64,000 bases of DNA from Halorientalis sp. IM1011 (GCF_001989615.1 NZ_CP019067.1:1922001-1986000), one strand, 5' to 3'; shown: positions 42,887-52,696, counted from the first letter of the stretch. Program-made: numbers and translations. The notes: generated from the letters alone by a model not told the origin.

Positions 42887-43843
42887 TCACTCGATTTCCG
42901 GAAGCACCTCGTCTTCGTAGGTCTCGAAGAACCCGTCCACGTCCGCGCCGACCTGGTGGACGACGACGTGATCGAACCCCGAATCGGCGAACTCCTCGAT
43001 GTTTCCCACGTGGGCAGCCGGGTCGGGGTCGGTGACGGTACTTCCAGCCGCGATATCTTCCTTCTCGACGGACTGGCTGGCCTGCTCGAAGTGGACCGGC
43101 GTCGCCAGTTCCGAGGAGAGATCGCCCGGGAGTGCGCTGTTGGGCCAGCGTTCGTACGCGGAGTCGACGGCCTCGTCCTCGGTCTCGGCGTAGGAGATCG
43201 TCAGCTGGGCGTAGGCCGGGCCCGACCCGCCTTCGTCCTCGAACCGTTCCCGAACCGACTCCTGCGGGCCGACGGTGTAGAGACCGTCGCCGATGTCGGC
43301 GGCGAGTTCGGCCGCCTTCGGGCCGTACGCGGAGACGTAGATCGGCGGCGGCTCCTCGGGCAGGGTGAACAGGCGGGCGTTCTCGACGGTGTAGTGGGTG
43401 CCGTGATGGGTGATCTCCGCGCCGCGCCAGAGCGCGCGGATCACACCGAGGGCCTCCTCCAGCATCTCCCGGCGGACGGAACTGGGCGGCCAGTAGTCGC
43501 CGACGACGTGTTCGTTGAGCCGTTCGCCCGTGCCGACGCCGAAGAAGAAGCGCCCGTCGAGCGCCGCGGCGGCGGTCGCGGTCGCCTGCGCGAGGATGGC
43601 CGGGTGGTAGCGCTGGTTGAGCGCGGTCACGCCCGTCCCGACGGTGATGTCGTCGGTTGCTTCGGCGATCCCCCCGAGCGTCGTCCAGGCGAAGGGGCTC
43701 TCGCCCTGCTCGGGGATCCAGGGGTGGAAGTGATCGGAGACGGCGACGAAGTCGAAGCCGGCCCGCTCGGCGCGGGCCGCCTGGTCGACCAGTTCGCTCG
43801 GGCCGAAGAGCTCGCTCGACAGTGCGAAGCCGACCTCGGTCAC
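42887..43843 (-). CDS. F420-dependent LLM-class oxidoreductase
   Basis: 318 aa. This belongs to the luciferase-like (TIM-barrel) flavin/F420 family, closest in pattern to the F420-dependent glucose-6-phosphate dehydrogenase-related group. Typical pieces are ERAGFDFVAVSDHFHPWIPEQGES, TVGTGVTALNQRYHPAILAQ, FFGVGTGERLNEH and PPIYVSAYGPKAAELAADIGDG. The substrate is unknown. The gene sits reversed between rio1 and the KH-protein gene, interrupting a conserved translation cluster. Confidence 0.85.
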   Translation of the reverse strand: MTEVGFALSSELFGPSELVDQAARAERAGFDFVAVSDHFHPWIPEQGESPFAWTTLGGIAEATDDITVGTGVTALNQRYHPAILAQATATAAAALDGRFFFGVGTGERLNEHVVGDYWPPSSVRREMLEEALGVIRALWRGAEITHHGTHYTVENARLFTLPEEPPPIYVSAYGPKAAELAADIGDGLYTVGPQESVRERFEDEGGSGPAYAQLTISYAETEDEAVDSAYERWPNSALPGDLSSELATPVHFEQASQSVEKEDIAAGSTVTDPDPAAHVGNIEEFADSGFDHVVVHQVGADVDGFFETYEDEVLPEIE

Positions 43844-44036
43844 GGTGGGTCACCACGCATGGGCCCACCGTCGGTCGCGGCGGCCATAACCTCGGGCCCG
43901 GCACGTGCAACCCGGCGGTCGGTCGGCGTGTCATCGCCCGACGGCGACGGCAAACGGAGCGTCCGCGACCCGCGGCTCGGCGGCGGCCACCGTGCGAAGC
44001 CTTGAAACCGCGTGGTATCGTAGTTGCGAGCATATT

Positions 44037-44585
44037 ATGCAGCACGTGAAGATACCGCAGGACCGCATCGGCGTACTCATCGGTGAGGGCGGCGAGACGA
44101 TGCGCGAGATCGAAGAGCGCGCGGAGGTTCGCCTCGACATCGACTCCGAGAGCGGGTCCGTCCGCATCGAGAAGGTAGGTGACCCCATCGTGGGGCTGAA
44201 CGGCCCGGACATCGTGAAGGCCATCGGCCGCGGGTTCGCCCCGGAGGACGCCCTGGAACTGCTCGCCGACGACCTGATGATGTTCGAGGAGGTCGATCTG
44301 AAGGCCGCCTCCCGGAACAAGAAGGACATGCGCCGGAAGAAGGGCCGCCTCATCGGCGAGGACGGCCGGACCCGCGAACTGATGGAGGACCTCTCCGGCG
44401 CGGCCGTCGTCATCTACGGCTCGACGCTGTCGATCATCGGCCAGCCCGAACAGGTCGACACCGTCCGCGAGGCCACCGAGATGATCCTGGAGGGCGCACC
44501 CCACGGCTCGGTCTACTCGTTCCTCGAGCGCCGCCACAACGAGATGAAACGCGAGGGCATGGAGTACCACCAGTTCACCGGCTAG
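44037..44585 (+). CDS. KH-domain protein, archaeal Pno1/Dim2 homologue
   Basis: 182 aa. Pno1/Dim2 binds the 3' end of small-subunit rRNA during maturation. KH domain 1 has IGVLIGEGGETMREIEE (about 10-28). KH domain 2 has a degenerate GxxG loop in KGRLIGEDGRTRELME (about 104-119). The C-terminus RRHNEMKREGMEY is conserved. The ATG at 44037 was selected on the family start MQHVKIPQDRIG. Together with eif1A and rio1 it forms a ribosome-maturation/initiation cluster. Confidence 0.9.
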   Translation: MQHVKIPQDRIGVLIGEGGETMREIEERAEVRLDIDSESGSVRIEKVGDPIVGLNGPDIVKAIGRGFAPEDALELLADDLMMFEEVDLKAASRNKKDMRRKKGRLIGEDGRTRELMEDLSGAAVVIYGSTLSIIGQPEQVDTVREATEMILEGAPHGSVYSFLERRHNEMKREGMEYHQFTG

Positions 44586-44591
44586 AGCCGT

Positions 44592-46145
44592 CTACCGCTC
44601 TTCTTTCGTCTCCCCGGTATTCGACGCCGTCGTCTCTTTCCCGAACCAGTCGGCCCACAGCGGCCGGAACGCGTCCTCGCCCTCGGAGATGCGGTCCCAG
44701 TCGGTGAGCCCGCGCTCCTCGTCGCTCCCGGGGATCGTGTTGTCGAACACGAGCGCCGTGAGGCCGCCGACCGCCATGCCGGTCGTGCCGACGACGTAGA
44801 CCGTGTTGGCGACCGCCTCCGTGCCCAGAACCGAGCCGGCGAGGGGGATCCCGGCCAGTCCCGCCTGGAAGGTGGCCACGTCGCCGACGTTGGCCATGTA
44901 CTCGGGGATGGCGAGGCCGACGAAAAGGGAGATGCCGAGGACGAACACGTTCCGCGAGGAGTCCAGATCGACGTACTTCAGGTTCGAGAGGCCGACGGCG
45001 ACGATCTGGCCGAACATGGCGACGAACAGGCCGCCGACGATGGGGTCGGGCACGGTCGCGACCAGCTGGCCGAAGTAGCCGACGAACCCGACGACCAACA
45101 TCACGAGCGCGCCGACCTGGACGACCGCACGCGAGGCCACGCCGGTCAGGCCGATGGCCCCGATGTTCTCGGAGTAGGAGGTCGCGCCGGCCGTCCCCAT
45201 GATCCCGGAGAAGACGTTGGTAAGTCCCTCCATGCCGATGCCGTGGTTGATGCGGCGCTCGCTGGGCATGCCGTTCCCGGTCAGGCGCGCGACGGCGTGG
45301 TAGTCCCCGAAGCTCTCGACGATGGAGGCCAGCACGCCGGCGAACATGCCGATGGCGAAGGCCAGCTCGAAGCGGGGCATCCCCCACTGGAGTGGGGTGA
45401 TCGGGAACACCGGCCGGGCCTCGGTGACCGCGCCGAAGTCGACGTAGCCGGCGGCCCCCGGTGTATACACGCCCGTTGCGGAGAGGATGGCCGCGACGGT
45501 CCAGGCGATCACCACGCCCAGCAGGACGGGAAACAGGCTGAACGCGCGGTGGCGGCGGTCGAGGTACTGCGAGAACAGGACGATCAGGCCCAGTGTGAGC
45601 CCCAGCAGCCACCAGTCGGTGGTGGCGGCGGTGATCTGGGGCGTGTTGAACAGCGCCAGTCCGATGAGGGTGATCGTGGGGGCGACGACGACCGGCGAGA
45701 GGAAGGCTCTGAGCTTCCCGACGATGCCCAGATAGCCGATGGCGACCTCCGCCAGCGCGGCGACGATGATCGCACCCTGCAGTACCTGGAGTTTGGCCTG
45801 CCAGCCCGGGAGCCCGCCCGTGGCGGTCGCGGTCGTCACGATGGCGATCGCCGGCGCGAGCATCGAGAATGGCGCGCCCTGAACGATCGGGTAGCGGTTC
45901 CCGATCGTGGTCTGGGCGAGCGTCGCGATACCGGAGACGACGAAGAACGTGCCGACGAACCGCGCGGTCACGTCGGTGGGCATCTCGAGCGCGCCCGCGA
46001 GGATCAGCGGGACCGCGACGTTGGCCCCGACCATCGTGAGGTAGTGCTGGAGGCCGAGCAGTATCGACGCCCCCAGCCCCGGCCAGTCGTCGACTCCGTA
46101 CTCAACGAACGACGCCTCCGCACCATCCTCGGCCTCAGTACCCAT
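44592..46145 (-). CDS. NCS2-family xanthine/uracil permease
   Basis: 517 aa with about 14 membrane segments. The NCS2 family cotransports nucleobases with H+ or Na+. The marker segments are LLGLQHYLTMVGANVAVP in the first helix, GAPFSMLAPAIAI, VESFGDYHAVARL with the substrate-binding Glu, and GATSYSENIGAIGLTGVASR. It is 6 bp from the convergent KH-protein gene. The start at 46143-46145 (MGTEAEDG) was chosen; one nine codons upstream is also open. Xanthine versus uracil specificity is not settled by sequence alone. Confidence 0.9.
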   Translation of the reverse strand: MGTEAEDGAEASFVEYGVDDWPGLGASILLGLQHYLTMVGANVAVPLILAGALEMPTDVTARFVGTFFVVSGIATLAQTTIGNRYPIVQGAPFSMLAPAIAIVTTATATGGLPGWQAKLQVLQGAIIVAALAEVAIGYLGIVGKLRAFLSPVVVAPTITLIGLALFNTPQITAATTDWWLLGLTLGLIVLFSQYLDRRHRAFSLFPVLLGVVIAWTVAAILSATGVYTPGAAGYVDFGAVTEARPVFPITPLQWGMPRFELAFAIGMFAGVLASIVESFGDYHAVARLTGNGMPSERRINHGIGMEGLTNVFSGIMGTAGATSYSENIGAIGLTGVASRAVVQVGALVMLVVGFVGYFGQLVATVPDPIVGGLFVAMFGQIVAVGLSNLKYVDLDSSRNVFVLGISLFVGLAIPEYMANVGDVATFQAGLAGIPLAGSVLGTEAVANTVYVVGTTGMAVGGLTALVFDNTIPGSDEERGLTDWDRISEGEDAFRPLWADWFGKETTASNTGETKEER

Positions 46146-46196
46146 CGGTAGGGGCTGTGACCTGGCGGGCAAAACTCCGTCGGTCTCGGCCGACGC

Positions 46197-46682
46197 TCAC
46201 TCCTCGTCGTCTTCCAGCGACACGTCGCCGATGGCCTCGGCGATGTCGTCGTCGGCCGCGGCCTCCTCCTCGGTCTCGCCCTCGTCGAGGTCCATCGCCT
46301 CCTGCTCGGGTTCGATATCGTCGTCCAGACTCGCGGGCTCGCCGCCGTCCCCGCCGCCCAGATCCGGTTCCGTGTCGCTGGATCCCAGACCGGCACCGCC
46401 AGCGTCCGCGTTCGTGCTCGCGGCCCCGCCGGACTGTCCGAGGTCGGCGTCGGGGTTGGTCGGCTCGTCCAGGTCGAGCTGGCGTTCGAGCAGTTTCACG
46501 CGCTCTTCCAGTTCCGAGACCCGGCTGGCGACGGCCGGGGCCTGCGTGCTCGCCAGATCCGACATCGGCCGGTTGGCGACGATCCACCGGAGGTACGCAC
46601 CCCGGTCGTCGAACCCTTGGAGCTGGGCCTCCTCGTCCAACTCGGCGACCAGATCGTCGTCCAGACGTAGGCGAATCTCCAT
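46197..46682 (-). CDS. Ribbon-helix-helix-like protein with coiled coil and acidic tail
   Basis: 161 aa. The N-terminus MEIRLRLDDDLVAELDEEAQ matches a ribbon-helix-helix strand plus first helix. The second helix carries YLRWIVANRP. A short leucine-rich coiled coil (VSELEERVKLLERQLDL) follows, then about 85 residues of low-complexity Asp/Glu/Gly. DNA binding is plausible from the N-terminus, while the acidic tail may hinder or modulate it. It is divergent from the thermosome gene across a 197-bp gap, which makes it a candidate regulator of that promoter. Confidence 0.7.
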   Translation of the reverse strand: MEIRLRLDDDLVAELDEEAQLQGFDDRGAYLRWIVANRPMSDLASTQAPAVASRVSELEERVKLLERQLDLDEPTNPDADLGQSGGAASTNADAGGAGLGSSDTEPDLGGGDGGEPASLDDDIEPEQEAMDLDEGETEEEAAADDDIAEAIGDVSLEDDEE

Positions 46683-46844
46683 CGACCGAACATATGTGAA
46701 CCGCTACCGTAAATGTGGGTGCCGATACGCCCCATCGTCACCGCCCCGCCCGCCGTCCCGGTGTTTAAACGCCGGCTTGCCACACGGTACCACGCCAGCC
46801 AGCGGCGCCGCCGGTTGGCGGTTTCCCCTGCGGGTAACACAACG

Positions 46845-46852
46845 CTTATATA
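46845..46852 (+). promoter_or_regulatory. TATA box of the thermosome gene
   Basis: CTTATATA is the strongest TATA element seen in the window and lies about 30 bp before the thermosome ATG, with AACACAACG on its TFB side. A strong core promoter fits an abundant, heat-inducible chaperonin. Confidence 0.75.
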
Positions 46853-46879
46853 GAATGGCAATACAACTTTTCCGTGACT

Positions 46880-48574
46880 ATGGCTCAGCAGATGGGTAAC
46901 CAGCCCCTCATCGTACTCTCCGAGGACAGTCAGCGGACATCGGGGAAGGACGCACAGTCGATGAACATCACGGCCGGGAAGGCCGTCGCCGAGTCCGTTC
47001 GGACCACGCTCGGTCCGAAAGGGATGGACAAGATGCTCGTGGGCGACACGGGCAGCGTCGTCGTCACGAACGACGGCGTCACCATCCTCGACGAGATGGA
47101 CATCGAGCACCCCGCGGCCAACATGATCGTCGAGGTCGCCCAGACCCAGGAGGACGAGGTCGGCGACGGGACGACGACCGCGGTCGTCATCTCCGGTGAA
47201 CTCCTCGCGAAGGCCGAGGACCTGCTGGACCAGGACATCCACGCCACGATCCTGGCCCAGGGGTACCGACAGGCCGCCGAGAAGGCAAAGGAGATCCTCG
47301 AGGACATGGCCATCGAGGTCAGCGAGGACGACACCGACATCCTCGAACAGATCGCCGCGACCGCGATGACCGGCAAGGGCGCCGAGAACGCCAAGGACAC
47401 CCTGGCCTCGCTCGTCGTCGACTCCGTCCGTGCCGTCGCAGACGACGAGGGCATCGACACGGACAACATCAAAGTCGAGAAGGTCGTCGGCGGCTCCATC
47501 GACGAGTCCGAACTCGTCGAGGGCGTCATCGTCGACAAGGAGCGCGTCCACGACAACATGCCCTACGCCGTCGAGGACGCCGACGTGGCCCTGCTGGACA
47601 CGGCCATCGAGGTCCCCGAGACCGAACTCGACACCGAGGTCAACGTCACCGACCCCGACCAGCTCCAGCAGTTCCTCGATCAGGAGGAAAAACAGCTCAA
47701 GGAGATGGTCGACAACCTCAAAGAGGCCGGCGCAGACGTCGTCTTCTGCCAGAAGGGCATCGACGACATGGCCCAGCACTACCTCGCCCAGGAGGGTATT
47801 CTGGCTGTGCGCCGCGCCAAGAAGTCCGACATCAAGGCCCTCGCCCGCTCGACGGGCGCTCGCGTCGTCTCCAACATCGACGACGTCACCGAGGACGACC
47901 TCGGATTCGCCGGCTCCGTCGCCGAGAAGGACATCGGCGGCGACCAGCGCATCTTCGTCGAGGACGTCGAGGACGCCAAGGCCGTCACGATGATCCTGCG
48001 CGGCGGCACCGACCACGTCGTCGACGAGGTCGAACGCGCCATCGAGGACTCCCTCGGTGTGGTCTCCGTCACCCTCGAAGACGGGCAGGTCCTCCCCGGC
48101 GGCGGCGCACCCGAGACCCAGCTCGCGCTCGGTCTCCGTGACTACGCCGACTCCGTGGGTGGCCGCGAGCAGCTGGCCGTCGAGGCCTTCGCGGACGCCA
48201 TCGACGTCGTCCCGCGCACGCTCGCCGAGAACGCCGGTCTCGACCCGATCGACTCGCTGGTCGACCTGCGCAGCAAGCACGCCGACGGCAACACCACGTC
48301 CGGTCTCGACGCCTACACCGGCGAGGTCATCGACATGGAGGACGACGGCGTCGTCGAACCCCTCCGCGTCAAGACCCAGGCCGTCGAGAGCGCCACCGAG
48401 GCCGCCGTGATGATCCTGCGCATCGACGACGTCATCGCTGCCGGCGACCTCAAGGGTGGCCAGAGCGACGACGACGGTGACGAAGGACCACCTGCCGGCG
48501 GCCCCGGCGGCGCGCCCGGCGGTATGGGCGGCGGCATGGGCGGCATGGGCGGCGGCATGGGCGGCATGATGTAA
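46880..48574 (+). CDS. ths: Thermosome subunit (group II chaperonin)
   Basis: 564 aa. It forms the double-ring ATP-dependent folding chamber. Family motifs include [30 protein letters not shown] (ATP site) and the helical protrusion region. The C-terminus has the flexible repeat tail [16 protein letters not shown]. The ATG at 46880 ([13 protein letters not shown]) follows the TATA box by about 30 bp; a GTG two codons before is less likely. Whether it is subunit A, B or C of the haloarchaeal set cannot be told. Confidence 0.96.
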   Translation: MAQQMGNQPLIVLSEDSQRTSGKDAQSMNITAGKAVAESVRTTLGPKGMDKMLVGDTGSVVVTNDGVTILDEMDIEHPAANMIVEVAQTQEDEVGDGTTTAVVISGELLAKAEDLLDQDIHATILAQGYRQAAEKAKEILEDMAIEVSEDDTDILEQIAATAMTGKGAENAKDTLASLVVDSVRAVADDEGIDTDNIKVEKVVGGSIDESELVEGVIVDKERVHDNMPYAVEDADVALLDTAIEVPETELDTEVNVTDPDQLQQFLDQEEKQLKEMVDNLKEAGADVVFCQKGIDDMAQHYLAQEGILAVRRAKKSDIKALARSTGARVVSNIDDVTEDDLGFAGSVAEKDIGGDQRIFVEDVEDAKAVTMILRGGTDHVVDEVERAIEDSLGVVSVTLEDGQVLPGGGAPETQLALGLRDYADSVGGREQLAVEAFADAIDVVPRTLAENAGLDPIDSLVDLRSKHADGNTTSGLDAYTGEVIDMEDDGVVEPLRVKTQAVESATEAAVMILRIDDVIAAGDLKGGQSDDDGDEGPPAGGPGGAPGGMGGGMGGMGGGMGGMM

Positions 48575-48866
48575 ACCCACTTTTTGCACCTCACTCGGGC
48601 GCCTCGCGCCCTCGTTCGGGCAAAAACGTGGGGAAAAATCTCGGCTCGCTCCAGTGGGCGCGCACGGCGCGCCCGTAGTCGCTCGCCGAGGTTCCGCGCG
48701 CTCGCGGGGCTTCGCCCCGCTCGCGTGCGGTGCAACGCCTCGCTGCCCGCCGCACTGCACCCGCACCGCTCGGTCGAACGCAATTCCGTTTCTTTCGTGA
48801 CCGCTCGCCAGCGACGGCGCCCGAACATGTAGAAGACATTTCACGCTGGGGGTTCCCCACACTGCC
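48575..48866. repeat. Hairpin-rich intergenic region downstream of the thermosome gene
   Basis: No coding signal is seen. An inverted repeat TTTTTGC/GCAAAAA (48581-48587 with 48620-48626) lies just after the thermosome stop and could end transcription. Inside its loop is GGGCGC-CTC-GCGCCC (48597-48611). Further on lie GGGCGCGC-ACG-GCGCGCCC (48656-48674) and GCGGGGC-TTC-GCCCCGC (48704-48720). The 3-nt loops match those of hairpins at 3749-3792 and 62767-62807. Confidence 0.7.
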
Positions 48867-50060
48867 ATGTGCCCTCCCACTCGGCGGGCGGTCCTCGGTG
48901 CCGTTCCCGCCATCGCCGCCGGTCTCGCCGGCTGTAGTCTCTCCGACGACGACGAACCGCCCGTTCCAGCCGCCTGGACGACCGACATAGCGTCACCGCT
49001 CCCGGGCGTCCAGTTCGGAGACGGCCCCCTCCTGATCGGCTCGGCGTACTACTCGGACCGCGAACCCCTCGTCGCCGGACTCGACCCGGCCACCGGGGAG
49101 ACCCAGTGGTCGGTCGAACGGCTCCACGAGGACGAACGGGGCTCACCGGTCAGCGGTGCCGACGGCGTCGCCTACACCTTCTCGACGACCGGCACCGTCC
49201 GCGCGCTGGACGCCGCGTCCGGCGACTACCGCTGGCGGGTCTCCATCTCCGGCCTCCCCGAACCCGACCCCGGGGTCGCCGCGTTCGCGCCGATGCCGGT
49301 CGACGACCTGATACTCGTCCCCGTCTCCGGACGGGAAGACGACGTGGCCGATCGGATCGTCGCGCTGGACGCGGACGACGGCGGGCAGCGGTGGTCCTAC
49401 CCCCTCGCCGCCTCCCTCTCGGGCCGACCCGACGTGACCGACGGGGCCGTCGTTCTCCCCCAGACCGACGGCGTCGTCGAGGCGGTCGACCTGTCCGGCG
49501 ACCGACGCTGGTCGATCTCGAAGCCGACTCCCTACACCGGTGTGACGGCCGAAAACGGGGTTGCCTACGTGGGTAACGTCGCGGAGCGGATCGAAGCGCT
49601 CGACGTCGAGTCGGGGGAGCGACGGTGGCAGTCGCCGACGGACAACGCCGTCACGACGCCACCGGTCCTCGACGGCGCGGACGGGTCGGGTTCGGGGACG
49701 GTCTACGTCGGTGCTGGGGACCACTACGTGTACGCGGTCGACGCCGCGAGTGGGACCCGGCGGTGGCGGACCGAGACGCGGGCGGCGGTCACGAGCGGCC
49801 CGGCACACACCGGCGACGCGCTCGTCGCGATCGCGGGCGGCCCCTTCGAGGAACGGGCGCGAGGACAGCACGTCCCTCTCGGCGTCTCGCCGTCGCTCCA
49901 CGTTCTCGGGGCCGACGATGGATCTCGGCGCGAGCGGTTCATCACGGAGGGGTATCAGAGCGAGGGCGATCTGTGGTGGGTGGCCGCCGTCGGCGACCAC
50001 GTGTACGTCGGACAGGAACGGCAACTGCTGCGACTCGACGGGGGTGTGCTCGATGCGTAG
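48867..50060 (+). CDS. Tat lipoprotein with PQQ-type beta-propeller repeats (first of two)
   Basis: 397 aa. A twin-arginine signal (TRRAVLGAVPAIAAGLAGC) ends in a lipobox AGC with the lipidated Cys near residue 23. The mature protein is a repeated beta-propeller: segments such as LDPATGETQWSVE, LDAASGDYRWRV, LDADDGGQRWSY, LDVESGERRWQS and VDAASGTRRWRT follow the W-rich blade motif of PQQ-binding-like proteins (BamB-like folds). A bound cofactor is not implied. The last 8 bases overlap the second copy's start, so the pair is an operon. Confidence 0.85.
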   Translation: MCPPTRRAVLGAVPAIAAGLAGCSLSDDDEPPVPAAWTTDIASPLPGVQFGDGPLLIGSAYYSDREPLVAGLDPATGETQWSVERLHEDERGSPVSGADGVAYTFSTTGTVRALDAASGDYRWRVSISGLPEPDPGVAAFAPMPVDDLILVPVSGREDDVADRIVALDADDGGQRWSYPLAASLSGRPDVTDGAVVLPQTDGVVEAVDLSGDRRWSISKPTPYTGVTAENGVAYVGNVAERIEALDVESGERRWQSPTDNAVTTPPVLDGADGSGSGTVYVGAGDHYVYAVDAASGTRRWRTETRAAVTSGPAHTGDALVAIAGGPFEERARGQHVPLGVSPSLHVLGADDGSRRERFITEGYQSEGDLWWVAAVGDHVYVGQERQLLRLDGGVLDA

Positions 50061-51333
50061 CGACCCGCCGGACGGCGATGGTGCGCGAGCGGACGGGTCC
50101 CGACTGCCCACGACCCGCCGGACGCTGCTTCGATCGGTCGGGGTCGCGGGTACCCTCTCGCTCGCCGGGTGTTCGTCCCTGCTCGGCGTCTCCCCGGACT
50201 GGACCGCGGACCTCGACGAGGCCGCCAGGGCGGGCCCGCCGGCCGTGACCGACGATACCGTCGTCGTGGGGGCACAGGACAAGGCCCTGTACGCGGTCGG
50301 GACCGAGAACGGCGAGCGCCGCCTCCGCGTCGAGACCGGCGGGCCGATCGAGTCCCGGCCGGCCGTCCCCGACGAGGGCGAGTTCGTCCACGTCCACAGC
50401 ACCGACGGGGACTGCTACGGCGCCCACCTCGACGACGGGATCCAGTGGACGGTCGAAGGGGAAGCGGTCGACGCCGACATCGAGAGACGCGGGCCGGCGC
50501 TGCTATCGCTCACGGATCGGCGGAACGGGGACGGCTACACGCTGCGGGCCGTCGGGGCGAGCGACGGGACCCCGCTCTGGGAGCGGGTGATCGCGACCTA
50601 CCGAATCCCGACCGGTGCCGGATCGCGAACGGTCGTCCCGGTCGCGGCCGCCGACACCGTCGAATCGAACGACTCGACCCGTGCGGTCGCGCTCGACACG
50701 GCCACCGGATCGACCGCCTGGTCGGCGACGTACGAGGCCCCGCCGGCTGTCGCCGCCGACGCCGACCTGGTCGCCCTCCTCGGCCGGACCGAAGGCGAGT
50801 TCGGCGTCGCCGGTTACGACCCGGCCGACGGGAGGCGACGGTGGTGGACGCCCATCGAACGATCGCTAGCCCTCGTCAGTGATCTGGCCCTCGGGCCACA
50901 CGTGATAGTCGCGACGGACGGGGACGACGGTGGGGCGGCCGTCGGGGTCGACCGCGAGAGTGGTGCCGTCGCGTGGCGACAGTCGCCCGAGGGCCAGATC
51001 AGGGACCTGGCGGCGGGTCCCGAAACGACCGTCGTCGCCAGACGCGTCCAGCGCGACGACGAGAGCCGGATCCAGCTCCAGGCCTACGGTGCCGACGGGA
51101 GCCAGCGATGGACGACCGTGCTCGACGCCGCCAAAGCGGAGCGGACCGCCGTCGTCGGATCGACGGTGCTCGCGAGCGACGAGCACAGTCTCACCGCGCT
51201 GGCCATCGAGACCGGCGAGACGCGGTGGCGGTACGAGTCCGAGGAGAGCCGTCAGATCGCCTTCGCAGCGACGGCCGACGCCGCGTTCGTCAGCCACGTC
51301 GACACCGGCGAACTCGTTCGCCTCTCGCTGTGA
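50053..51333 (+). CDS. Tat lipoprotein with PQQ-type beta-propeller repeats (second of two)
   Basis: 426 aa. The signal TRRTLLRSVGVAGTLSLAGC has its lipobox Cys near residue 39, after an unusually long polar n-region (MRSDPPDGDGARADGS). Blade motifs recur (LDTATGSTAWSA, YDPADGRRRWWT, VDRESGAVAWRQ, LAIETGETRWRY). It is a diverged paralogue of the gene it overlaps by 8 bp. The two could form a surface sensor or a scaffold for assembly of other proteins; no partner gene is evident. Confidence 0.82.
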   Translation: MRSDPPDGDGARADGSRLPTTRRTLLRSVGVAGTLSLAGCSSLLGVSPDWTADLDEAARAGPPAVTDDTVVVGAQDKALYAVGTENGERRLRVETGGPIESRPAVPDEGEFVHVHSTDGDCYGAHLDDGIQWTVEGEAVDADIERRGPALLSLTDRRNGDGYTLRAVGASDGTPLWERVIATYRIPTGAGSRTVVPVAAADTVESNDSTRAVALDTATGSTAWSATYEAPPAVAADADLVALLGRTEGEFGVAGYDPADGRRRWWTPIERSLALVSDLALGPHVIVATDGDDGGAAVGVDRESGAVAWRQSPEGQIRDLAAGPETTVVARRVQRDDESRIQLQAYGADGSQRWTTVLDAAKAERTAVVGSTVLASDEHSLTALAIETGETRWRYESEESRQIAFAATADAAFVSHVDTGELVRLSL

Positions 51334-51497
51334 GTCTCCGTCGGTCGCGCCCGAACCGGACCGCGCCGTAGTCGAGGTCCGCCGTTACCCCTTCGCCGGT
51401 CTCGACCTGCAACAGCACCGAGCTGTTCCGGCCTAACTCTCGGGGGCCCGTCTGTCCCGGGGTTGGAACTAAGTCCCGCGGCCGACCAGATGCGGGT

Positions 51498-52490
51498 ATG
51501 GAGACGCTGCTGCTGGACCCCGACGCCGTCGAGGAGAGTGCCCAGCTACCGGCGGTCGTCGAGGCCGTCGAGGCGGCGTTCGCCGCCTACGCGGGCGGCG
51601 ACGCGCAGATGCCCGCCAAGTCCTACATCGACCTGCCGCAGTACGACGGGGACTTCCGGTCGATGCCCGCCTACCTCGCCACCGACGAGTGGGACGGCGC
51701 TGGCATCAAGTGGGTCAACTCCCACCCCGGCAATCCCGAGGACCACGGCCTCCCGACGGTGATGGGGACGATGATCTACTCCGATCCCGAGACGGCCGTT
51801 CCGCTCGCGATCATGGACGGGACGACGCTGACCCGCAAGCGGACCGGCGCGGCCGCCGCCGTCGCCACCGACCACCTCGCCGTCGAGGACGCAACCTCGC
51901 TCGGCCTCGTCGGTGCCGGCGTGCAGGCTCGCGCCCAGCTAGCGGCCATCGCCACGGTTCGGGACATCGAGACCGTCGTCGTCGCCGACAAGGACCCGGA
52001 CGCCGTCGCGGACTTCCGGGCGGCCGTGGCGGACAGCTACGACGTGCGGGCGGGCTCGATCGCCGACGCCGTCGGCTGTGACGTGGTGTCGACGACGACG
52101 CCGGTCAGAGAGCCAATCGTCCCCCGCGAGGCCGTCGGCGATAACACGCACATCAACGCGATGGGGGCCGACGCCGAGGGGAAACACGAACTCGCAGACG
52201 GGATCCTGCTGGACGCGAAACTGGTCATCGACGACCACGCCCAGTGTACCCACTCCGGGGAGATCAACGTCCCCTACGCTGCGGGGACGCTCGGCGACGA
52301 GGACATCCACGCCGAACTCGGCGCGGTCGTTATCGGTGAGGCCAGTGGTCGGACCGAGGCGGACGGCATCACTGTCTTCGACTCGACGGGGCTGGCCATT
52401 CAGGACGTGGCCAGCGCCCACGTCGTCTACGAGTACGCCAGCGAACACGACGTGGGGACGGCGATGGAACTGGTCGGGACCGACCTCTAG
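51498..52490 (+). CDS. Ornithine cyclodeaminase / archaeal alanine dehydrogenase family
   Basis: 330 aa. This family (mu-crystallin/OCD) uses NAD for ornithine cyclisation or alanine oxidation. The substrate-site region is GIKWVNSHPGNPE, the catalytic TRKRTGAAAAVATDHLA follows, and the Rossmann motif is LGLVGAGVQARAQ. NAMGADAEGKHEL closes the active site. The archaeal branch usually acts as alanine dehydrogenase, so that is the likelier function, but the sequence cannot exclude OCD. Its TAG overlaps that of the convergent gene in CTAG. Confidence 0.88.
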   Translation: METLLLDPDAVEESAQLPAVVEAVEAAFAAYAGGDAQMPAKSYIDLPQYDGDFRSMPAYLATDEWDGAGIKWVNSHPGNPEDHGLPTVMGTMIYSDPETAVPLAIMDGTTLTRKRTGAAAAVATDHLAVEDATSLGLVGAGVQARAQLAAIATVRDIETVVVADKDPDAVADFRAAVADSYDVRAGSIADAVGCDVVSTTTPVREPIVPREAVGDNTHINAMGADAEGKHELADGILLDAKLVIDDHAQCTHSGEINVPYAAGTLGDEDIHAELGAVVIGEASGRTEADGITVFDSTGLAIQDVASAHVVYEYASEHDVGTAMELVGTDL

Positions 52491-52696
52491 CTGGTCTGTC
52501 GGCCGACGAACTCGACCGTCTTGGAGGCGAGCCAGAACAGGAGCAGGAAGGGGACCAGCGGCAGGACGACAACGACCAACACGAGCGCGATGAGCCAGCC
52601 GATCACGTCCATCTCCATATCCGGGCGACTCGTGTACGGTTCGGTCACGGTCCGGAGTGGCTCGGGCAGTGAGGAGTCGGCGTCTCGCTCGCTCAT
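52487..52696 (-). CDS. Small membrane protein, function unknown
   Basis: 69 aa. A polar N-terminus (MSERDADSSLPEPLRTVTEPYTS) leads into one long or two short hydrophobic helices (about 29-58), then a short tail ending VGRQTS. The family is not recognised with confidence. It shares a CTAG stop tetramer with the convergent dehydrogenase-like gene. Confidence 0.65.
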   Translation of the reverse strand: MSERDADSSLPEPLRTVTEPYTSRPDMEMDVIGWLIALVLVVVVLPLVPFLLLFWLASKTVEFVGRQTS

